A stretch of 64,000 nucleotides of DNA from positions 6,027,001 through 6,091,000 of the forward strand of contig NC_072800.1 in assembly GCF_028583425.1 (NCBI RefSeq). The letters are read 5' to 3'. A program made the position numbers and the translations under genes. The notes under the pieces were generated by a model. The model saw only the letters and a program-made list of their open reading frames with translations. It was not told where the DNA came from and did no database searches. The DNA is from Eublepharis macularius. Its lineage: Eukaryota > Chordata > Lepidosauria > Squamata > Eublepharidae. Shown piece by piece: positions 56,570 to 64,000 of the stretch (positions within the stretch are counted from its first letter, which is position 1; every line of letters begins with the position of its first letter).

Positions 56570-56945
56570 TTACTGTTAGGTGGGTAGCCGTTCTGGTCTG
56601 CAGCTAGGGTTGCCAGCCTCCAGGTGGTGGCTGGAGATCTCCTGGAATTACAGCTGATCCCCAGGTGATGGGCATCAGTTCCCCTGGAGGAAATGGCTGC
56701 TTGGGAGGGTGCACTCCATAACATTATACTCCACTGAGGCGCCTCCCCTTTCCAAACCCCACCCTCTCCAGGCTTCCCCCCCCCCCCAAATCTCCAGAAA
56801 TTTCCTCACCCAGACCTGGCGAGTCTGCAGCAGAACAGCAGGATGTGAGTCCAGCGGAACCTCAGATAGCAAACAAGATTTCCAGGGTGTAAGCTTTCAA
56901 GAGTCAGAGCTCTCTTCTTCAGACACTCGTGGACTCAGATCCTAA
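56570..56945 (-). mobile_element. Dispersed repeat (GCTTTCGAGAGTC family), copy 2, split by a hAT MITE
   Basis: GGTGGGTAGCCGTTCTGGTC before the MITE and CAAGATTTCCAGGGTGTAAG after it are the two parts of one repeat copy. The MITE is at 56605-56823. Confidence 0.65.
56605..56823 (-). mobile_element. hAT-type MITE with exact 8-bp target duplication
   Basis: TAGGGTTGCCAGCCTCC at one end and CCAGACCTGGCGA at the other, flanked by TCTGCAGC on both sides (56597-56604 and 56824-56831). Same family and size (219 bp) as 35156-35374. Confidence 0.82.
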
Positions 56946-57739
56946 TTAAATATTATATACTTTCTTTTTATAGTGAATCCAGGGTTACATTGCAGTCTGG
57001 GAGAGCACTTCTACACAGGCTGGCCTGCCGCTAACCCAACTGCGTTCAGGAGAGCAGAGCAGCTATAGAGTCAGCACATGCGGTTGGCATTTGGTACTGT
57101 TGTGTGTGGCTAAAAGCGCGCTTATTTGGGGGTGAGGATTAGCTGTGATTTCAAATGCCAGTGTCAACATCACTGACCTGCACCACGTAGACTGCGTGTT
57201 TCCTGTTCTTTTTGAAGAAGGAACGAATGCCATATGCCAACTAGGGCTATATTGGGGGCCATTTTATCTTGTCTGTTACTCTCTGCATGCAACGCGCTAC
57301 AACACTTGCACATGCACTGCTGGCTTGCATCCAGTCACTGGAGCGCAGAAGGCCCATGTTGTTTTCCAGCATCCCTCTCTGCTTCTGCAGCCCCCTTCTG
57401 ACCCTTGAAAAGACTGGTGCTGGGAGTCCTCTTTCTGGAGGTCAGAAGGGGCTGCAGGAATGGAGAAGAATGCAGGGGAAGGGCTGGATACAGGCCACTG
57501 GCTTTGGACTAGAGCTGTTGTGACGTGCCACAAATACATGTATTTTTCTTGGTTGCCGTCTCTGATGACTGGGAAGATCAAAGTTGAGAGCTTGAGAGGC
57601 CAAAGACTGAAGGCCTACATTTGAATCTATATTTAAGTCTCAAATTTGCAGTCAATCACCGCTTCTCTTTCTCCCTTCAAGTCTCTCCCAGCAATCTTAT
57701 ATTTTTCATGGTAGAATTTCCTTGCTGATCCATTCTTTT

Positions 57740-57778
<39 letters not shown>

Positions 57779-58030
57779 CTCTTCAAACATTCATTGCCAG
57801 ATGGTGTGGTGTGATCCGGATCCTGGCACCCTTTGTGTATTTACTGAGGGGTGTGAAGTCAATGGCATCTAGAGATATTTAAGAGTATCAGAGCCTGTAA
57901 AGACAGCAGCAGTTGTAAAGTGTCCATGCATGCGGGGGGGGGGGGGTACAGAGAAACAGCCAGAGGGTGCACGAGCACGCAGAGGTAGTTTGCATGCGTG
58001 AGCATCTCTGGCTGGGACCACATAAGAGTT
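56946..58030 (+). other. FHOD3 intron 1; no gene seen
   Basis: Apart from the TC microsatellite and a G-run (about 57934), I see nothing recognisable. Confidence 0.45.
57741..57783 (+). repeat. (TC)n microsatellite
   Basis: About 20 TC units with one interruption near the end. Confidence 0.95.
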
Positions 58031-58033
58031 CAT

Positions 58034-58465
58034 CTAGTTCCCTAAACCCCACCTCTCACGTCTTGTTTTTGATACTGAAGAAGCGACAGGGCAGGCAAAC
58101 CTCAAAGTAGTGCCAGAGGAAGAATTTAATAATGAAAGTCTGCACTTCTGAGAATCAGCCTGTGTGAGCCAGAACTCTGAGAGTGCATCTTCTTGATATG
58201 TGAGAGCTGAAACTACTGCCCTGGAGGAAGATCCTTTGTCAACTGAGTAAGATGGTATAATTTCACTAATAAATTCTCCTTCAGGCACCAGATTGAAGTT
58301 CGCATCTCCTATGTTTTTGCCATTTCTGGTACTTTCCTCCTTTGCCGTTTGGGTGTCTATGCTGATTTTCACCCAATACAGTGCATATTTCTTGTACTTT
58401 CCCTTGTCTCTGAAGAGCTTACCTGGCTTATGTCAGGCTACGGTTACAGAATCTTGTATGCGAAG
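58034..58465 (-). other. Unassigned open frame in FHOD3 intron 1
   Basis: The minus strand is open for about 140 codons (contains LFRDKGKYKKYALYWVKISI and ALTYQEDALSEFWLTQ). The plus strand is also open over part of the same span (ending AKSFEPYEKPNAAAAEQDF). I recognise neither product. It may be a worn retrocopy or chance. Confidence 0.2.
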
Positions 58466-59092
58466 AGCTTTGAGCCCTATGAAAAGCCTAATGCTGCTGC
58501 TGCTGAGCAAGACTTTGTGGAGGCCCTCGGTTAGTTAACGCTTGGATGCCTCATTCATGCAGACAGAACTTCAGGGATCCCTGGTGTTAGTGCCCGTTTG
58601 CCAACAGGCCTGGAGAAGGATGGCCTGCCACTTCAATAGAGGCTTAATTTGTGGAAATGGGCAGTTGAAAGTTTCATGGTGCAGAGGTGAATAATATCAC
58701 CTGGTAAATAAGCCTGTATTAAAGGGAGAGGTTTCCGCCGCCCCCCTTCCAGGCAGCTGGCAACCGTAGTGGGCATAGGCACAGAGTCTCCGGACAGTTT
58801 TTGCACACTGTTACACTGATGTAAGCTTGAAAGGCCAAAGGCTCAGCTCCACAAAGTGAAGCTCTGCTGTTGCTTCATGTTTCTGGCAGCTGAGAGTGGC
58901 CCTGATCCTGAGTGCGTGCCTGCACATGCCCAAGGCTTGTCCTCTGGGAAGGGAAAGTGAGGGGAGGCCACCAACAGCCTTCTTTTCTTTCAGTCCTTTC
59001 TGTGATGTGGCTGGGTAAGCTGCTCTTTTCTCCAGAACACCCTTCTGCTCTTGTTTGAATGCGCTCCCATATAAAGACTTCAGCGATGTGGA

Positions 59093-59313
59093 GGTGGTGG
59101 TGGGAAGTGCCATCGAGTTGTAGCTGACTTATGGCAACCCCAGGGGCAGTTTTCAAGACAAGAGATTAACAGAAGGAGTTTGCCAGTTGCCTGCCCCTGC
59201 ATAGCCAGCCTGGTCTTCCTTGGTAGTCTCCCATCCAAGTACTAACCATGGCCAACCCTGCTTAGCTTCCAGTATATGATGAGATTGGGCTTGCCCAGGA
59301 TATCCAGGTCAGG
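59093..59313 (-). mobile_element. 5S rRNA-derived SINE, antisense to FHOD3
   Basis: On the minus strand GGAAGCTAAGCAGGGTTGG and TTAGTACTTGGATGGGAGAC closely match 5S rRNA, including its internal promoter part. The BovB-type tail follows. Confidence 0.82.
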
Positions 59314-59740
59314 GAAAATACCTCACTGAATGCAGAAAAATAGCATATAATGGAAGAGGCAAGGCTGACGTAGTAGCTCTCTATATGCAAGCAACCCCCT
59401 CCTCCAGTGATAGAGGATTCACTCATACCCCCATGTGGTGCAGTCCAAGAAAAGCTTTGTTTCTTCTACCCTTTATTACAAACATAAGCAAAATGTACCT
59501 TCTTCTTTGGGGGTTTTTAAGGAGAGGCCAGATGGCCATCTGACAGCAATGCTGATTCTGTGAACCTGGGCAGATCATGAGGGGGGCGGGCAGGAAGGGT
59601 TGTGCCAGTGCTTAGCTCTCGTGGCCCCTTCTTACGTGCACAGGGTAATGCTGATCGCCACCTTGGGGTCAAGGACCAATTTCCCCCAGGCTAGTATGGC
59701 TAGGGATTCTGATGGTGTTTTGCCATCTTCTGGGCATGGA

Positions 59741-59855
59741 GCAGGGGTCTCTGGATGTGGGGGTGTGGGGAGGGGAGGTAGTTGTGAGTTTCCTGCATTG
59801 TGCAGGGGATTGGACTCGATGTCCCGGATCCTTTCCAACCCTATGATTCTACGAG
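59741..59855 (+). mobile_element. CR1 3' end fragment
   Basis: TGCAGGGGATTGGACTCGAT and CTTTCCAACCCTATGATTCT are the CR1 3' UTR and its terminal repeat. Confidence 0.75.
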
Positions 59856-60252
59856 GAAAAGCATTTGAAAGCACAGCTTGTGATGCCAGGTCCCACACAG
59901 CACAGTGGCAGGTACTGTGGCTTGCCAAACAATTAACTGCCTTCCTGTTTTTTTGCCATCCTGGGCAGCCCTTTTCCCATCCTGGGAAGTTGGCCTGTGG
60001 GAGTGTAGGAACTCGGATCCTTGGAGAGAATTGCATGGGCAGAGCTGGTTTCTGCTTCTTGCCTTGCGCTGTCCGGGAAGGAAGGCCCGGCGATGCTCGG
60101 CTGTCTTTTTTGATGTTTCAGCCCCAGGGCTGACCAACATTCATGGCCAGCTCTGGTCCTGTGCTTGGAACGATTATGAGCTTAAACCATGAGATTTGTC
60201 TTGATCCTTGCTGATACTAAATGTGGAAAGGAGAGTATCATGGTAAAAGCAG

Positions 60253-60785
60253 CTACCCAACAGGAAAGAAACCGTGATCAACTAACTGAAGAATTTTTAA
60301 ATAGTCACTTAAGAAATATATTCCAAATATCATTTAGAGGTGTAACAATCTCTCAGGGGTCTCAGTTACCCCTCGGTGCTTACATCATACTTTTGGATTT
60401 GGCTCATTGTACAGAACATTGGACTTTATTATATTTATTCATCTGTACCTCCAATAAATAAGATTTGCATTACTTGGTTACATGTTAGACAACGAGTTTG
60501 TCAATTTCAGGCATTAGCACTTTGTAAAATTATTGAGTTTAGCACTTGGCACTTTGTTCTTTGCCATTGGCATATGAATATTCTTGCACTTGGCACTTTG
60601 CATTTGCCATTATACTTCTTGTGAGATGCTTTGCCTTTTGTATGTATCCAAGCTATAATGTATGTATGGTTTATGAGACCTCTGAGAGATTGTTACACCA
60701 CTAAATAATACTTGGAATATATTTCTTAAGTGACTATTTAAAAATTCTTCAGTTAGTTGATCACGGTTTCTTTCCTGTTGGGTAG
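60253..60785. mobile_element. Foldback DNA element with inverted repeats of about 110 bp
   Basis: Left arm 60253-60364 and right arm about 60675-60785 are reverse complements with about 4 mismatches, beginning CTACCCAACAGGAAAGAAAC. A TA dinucleotide lies at each border (60254-60255, 60783-60784), which would suit a Tc1/mariner-type target. The 310-bp centre has repeated CTTGGCACTTTG and no coding capacity. Confidence 0.8.
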
Positions 60786-61034
60786 ATCCTTGCTGAGGCT
60801 ACCAGAGGAACAAATCTCTCCAATCAGAGGGGGGGGGGGAAGCGGGGGGAGGGGGGAGCTCTGACGTGCCCTGGTGATCTTTTGCGACATTTAAGAACAG
60901 CCAATTCCCTCCAAACATATTGTTGTTGTTTTCCGTTTCAACTGATTTTTTTATCTGCACCACTGCACCCTGGAATACAGGAAAATTAATATGCAGAGGG
61001 GAGAAAAGTAATTCTTCCCACTTTGATGCTTTGT

Positions 61035-61190
61035 ATTTTATTAGAACCAGAGGAGTTAGCCATGTTAGTCTGTAGCTGCAAAATAGTAAAGAGTGCATCT
61101 GATGAAGAGAGCTGTGATTCTCGTAATCTTACGCTACAATAAAGTTGGTTAGTCTTAAAGGTACTACTGGACTCTTTACTATTTTGCATT
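61035..61190 (+). mobile_element. Dispersed repeat (GCTTTCGAGAGTC family), diverged copy
   Basis: GGAGTTAGCCATGTTAGTCT, CTACAATAAAGTTGGTTAGT and AGGTACTACTGGACTC are family marks. Outer AAATAGTAAAGAGT and ACTCTTTACTATTT are inverted. Confidence 0.6.
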
Positions 61191-61382
61191 TTATTAAACT
61201 TTTTTTCACATTATATTTTACAATTATCTTCGGAAGATTGTTACAATCAAGAGAAGCATTGCCTAACAATAAGGAATCAGTCTAGTTTGCGTTATCTGAG
61301 TGAGGTTGCTTAATCTGGAATATATTTCAGAACTGTCAGACTCCCCCCCCCCTTCCCTGTCTATAGTAATAATATTTATTAA

Positions 61383-61565
61383 GTGCCATCAAGTCTCAAC
61401 CAACTCATGGGGTTTTTAAAGCAAGAGACGAGCAGAGGTGGTTTGCTCTTGCCTGCCTCATCATAGCAGCCCTGGTCTTCCTTGGATAGTGCTCCTATCC
61501 AAGAACTGACCATGGCTGATCCTTCTTAGCTTCCATGCTCTGACGAATGCAAGTTATTCTGGGCT
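61383..61565 (-). mobile_element. 5S rRNA-derived SINE, antisense to FHOD3 (worn)
   Basis: The tail (GTGCCATCAAGTCTCAACCA, GGTTTGCTCTTGCCTGCC) and a degraded 5S-like head (ATCCAAGAACTGACCATGGC) are visible. Confidence 0.7.
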
Positions 61566-61569
61566 ATGG

Positions 61570-62465
61570 ACTTTGATGGAAATAGCACTCAAATGTTTGG
61601 ATCATTCATAAATGTGATCCAAAGTATGTATTTAACAAAAGAATGTCCTGCTTAGAAAAATGCAAAGTATTGATAGGAGTCAAAGGAAGTGAAAAGACTT
61701 TTTAAAATCGAGATGTATTTTATGAATACTCCCCCCACTCCCGACCCCCGTCCTTGCCCTTTTGCAGCATCTGAGTCTCCTCATCAGTCCCGGCCAGATG
61801 GCTCTTTGCTAAACTTCAGGACTCTGCTGGGCTGTTGTAATATCTGAGTTTCATGCCTCCCTCTGTAAAAGACCATGGGAAAGCGCATCCACCTGTAATG
61901 GAACGTGACGTTTGTTTCAGCGTGCACAGGAACACTACATGGCTCTTGAGAAACGTAATGCTGTATTTACTGTCCCTTAAACTCCGGGAGGGAATTACAT
62001 TGGCAGGATGTAATTATGCATCTTGGAATTCAGCCAGGTAGGTTAACACACCTCTGTTCTTCAGAAAGTGCTTGGAGGTTCTCAGCAGCTTCAGGTCTGG
62101 AGGTCTGGGATCTCTCTCTTGTTTTGTAACAAACTCACAACAGTCTGTGACACCACACTGCCGACCCAAAGGAAAGACTCTTCCCTGGCCCACTTTGTAG
62201 TGTTGCCACTTCTTGCAAGAGTTGAGTATTCATATTAATTCTATATTATTTTTCAGCACATAAATCATGTATTTGGCAATGTTGGTGAATGTGTATTAAT
62301 AGTGTATGAAAGTCCCCAGCTGTATGTCCCTTCATGCATATAGCTTGCTTTAACAAAACAAATGGCTAGAGAAGATGATGGAGTAGTTGGTGTAGATCGG
62401 AACATGGTTTTATTTTAATATATGTGGAGAGAGAAGATAAACTCTGGAGGTTACAGTTCTTGCCA
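61570..62465 (+). other. FHOD3 intron 1; no gene seen
   Basis: No exon, RNA gene or named repeat recognised. Confidence 0.45.
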
Positions 62466-62469
62466 GAAA

Positions 62470-62676
62470 AAGGAAATGAAATCCTGCCCTCAAGTCATGG
62501 TTGACTTATAGTGACCCCTAGTGGAGTTTTCTTGGCAAGAGACTAACAGAAGTGGTTTGCCATTGCCTGCCTCTGCAACTCTGGTTTTCATTGGAGGTCT
62601 CCCATCCAATTATTAACCAAGGCCAACTCTGCTTAGCTTCTGAGATCTGAGGAGATCTATCCAGGCCAGGGTAGAG
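62470..62676 (-). mobile_element. 5S rRNA-derived SINE, antisense to FHOD3
   Basis: TGACTTATAGTGACCCCTAG tail, GTTTGCCATTGCCTGCCTCT and 5S-like CTCTGCTTAGCTTCTGAGAT. Well preserved. Confidence 0.8.
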
Positions 62677-63370
62677 AACCATAATTCTGTTTTACCAACC
62701 CCTCTGATTTGAATTCTCTCTGTGATTTCAACCTGACTGCTGATTACAGATCTGGGGGGTAAATTTGCTTGTTTGGGAGAGTGACATAGTGCTTATTGAA
62801 TGCTCTCCCCCAAAATATTCTCAGCCTGTGAAAAGTCAGGAAGAAAGACATCTAAGCTAGCCTTCCCCATGACTTGCTACCTTGCTGTGCAGGTTTCTTT
62901 TAAAGTAAGGGAACCTTGAATGCCTGTATTCTGAATTGGTACATTTCTGGGAAACGTAATTCTTCTAAATTCTGATTCTGTAATGCTTCTAAATTCTGAT
63001 TCTTCTAAATATGTAGATCAGTTCCTCCTCTTGTGTCAAGATCGAGGCTGTAGCTTTTGTATTTGGCTGCAAAAAACTTTCTCCCAAGCCATGTCAGCAC
63101 AGGGTATTTTACGAAGAGCAAATTCCACTGATGGATGTGCCCCACGTGTCTCCTGAGGTGGTGGCGCCCTGCTGGTCTGCCCTGCAAATAAAGGAGTTGA
63201 AATACAGGCACTGTGAACTGTGCAGTCCAAGCTGCAAAGCTTGAGTGAAATTTTCCCGTGTCCCATTGAATCTTCTTGCCTGGGAAATTATTCTCGTGCT
63301 TCTGGTTTATCACTAGAGAGCCGATGCAGAAGGGTAGTAAGCTTCCATGGACATGGCCTCGTTTGCACTT

Positions 63371-63605
63371 GTGATTTTTGCCGCCTTTGCTGCCCATATC
63401 TTTTTGGGTTTTCTTCTGAATTCTGGATGATTAACTTCAGATTTCAATGCGGTGTTTCAAGGGTTCTCTTCCAAGTTGTCTGCCTGTGCTTTTTCTGTGC
63501 GAGGGAAAACTTGGAAGAGAACCTTTGAAATGCCGAGTTGAAATCTAAAGGAAAGAATAGGAAGAAAACCCAAAGAGTTATGGCGCCAAACATGGCAAAA
63601 ATCAC
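63371..63605. mobile_element. Foldback element, arms about 105 bp
   Basis: The two halves are inverted copies. GTGATTTTTGCC (63371-63382) pairs with GGCAAAAATCAC (63594-63605), and inner GGTTCTCTTCCAAGTT pairs with AACTTGGAAGAGAACC around a loop of about 30 nt. Weaker pairing continues to about 63345 and 63637. Confidence 0.75.
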
Positions 63606-63724
63606 CCATGCCAAAAAAGGCCGACATTTCCTTGATATTACTTCAACTCAAGTCCTGAACATCTTATTCAGTTCATTTGAATCCAGTGGCTTTACTTCAG
63701 TGTAAACAAGTAGAGGATTGCAGG

Positions 63725-63937
63725 CCTGGTGGTGGTGGTGGAGGAGAGTGCCATCGAGTTGTAGCCGTCTTATGGCATCCCCTGCTGGGGTTTTCAGTGT
63801 GAAACATGTTTAGAAGTGGTTTGCCATTGCCTGCCCCAGCATAGCAACCCTAACTTTCCCATCCGAGAATTTAACCAAGGCCAACAGCGTCCAAGATCTG
63901 ACGAGACTGGGCTTGCCTGGGTTGTCCAGGTCAGAGC
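63725..63937 (-). mobile_element. 5S rRNA-derived SINE, antisense to FHOD3
   Basis: GAGTGCCATCGAGTTGTAGC, TGGTTTGCCATTGCCTGCCC and a 5S-like segment ending GGTTGTCCAGGTCAGAGC. Same family as 59093. Confidence 0.78.
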
Positions 63938-63969
63938 ATTGGCGGCCTTCTTGGGGTCAAATGAGATAT

Positions 63970-63990
63970 GGCAGCAGCAGCAGCAGCAGA
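63970..63990 (+). repeat. Short (CAG)n run
   Basis: About six CAG units near the window end. Confidence 0.9.
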
Positions 63991-64000
63991 TCTATGGGTT

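Noticed and set aside
56893-56922. Hammerhead-ribozyme-like core (CTGAAGA, short stem, GAAA) on the minus strand, with a related motif near 61105
   Set aside because: An extra base lies between the CUGANGA core and stem II, the GAAA is lost in the other copy, and I found no stem I pairing around a cleavage site.

Overview
This is vertebrate nuclear DNA, most likely from a squamate reptile (a lizard; genus not determined). Evidence: a Sauria SINE head and tail, 5S rRNA-derived SINEs with a BovB-type 3' tail, CR1 LINEs, a DIRS1-like element, chromodomain Ty3/gypsy elements and lizard-type hAT MITEs. Only one host gene is recognisable: the first coding exon of FHOD3, a formin, on the + strand at 50138-50308 inside a CpG island. 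From 50309 to the window end is its intron 1. About 50 kb upstream is intergenic and almost wholly built from mobile elements.

Layout. 1-8997: two CR1 copies and a CR1-derived minisatellite, split by chromovirus A (1520-8282, TSD GTAAT). 8998-12465: a dead antisense non-LTR retrotransposon (I/Vingi-like) holding a solo LTR (10424-10945) and a 36-bp U2 snRNA fragment. 12.5-17.2 kb: unique-looking DNA with MITEs. About 17.34-36.35 kb: a decayed antisense DIRS1-like element that has collected a solo LTR, foldback elements, SINEs and chromovirus B (20350-34011, TSD CTCCT). B in turn is split by chromovirus C (22703-29634, antisense, TSD CACTC). 36.4-49.4 kb: SINEs, hAT MITEs, a solo LTR (41494-42005), minisatellites and a 5S SINE split by a LINE endonuclease fragment. 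49.58-50.76 kb: the FHOD3 CpG island. 50.3-64 kb: FHOD3 intron 1 with four 5S SINEs, all antisense to the gene, and long foldback elements.

The most interesting material is shared by the three chromoviruses. Each carries an 11-nt segment inside its LTR complementary to the stretch 3 nt after the 5' LTR, which points to self-priming as in Tf1/sushi elements rather than tRNA priming. B and C also carry a GGGAAAC heptamer, 5 nt of spacer and a 9-10 bp hairpin whose loop begins with the gag stop codon. This is a compact -1 frameshift signal with the same heptamer as the domesticated sushi gene PEG10. C looks whole, with LTRs I read as identical; B's LTRs also read as identical, so both insertions are very recent. 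All family calls come from motif recognition by eye; no database search was run.
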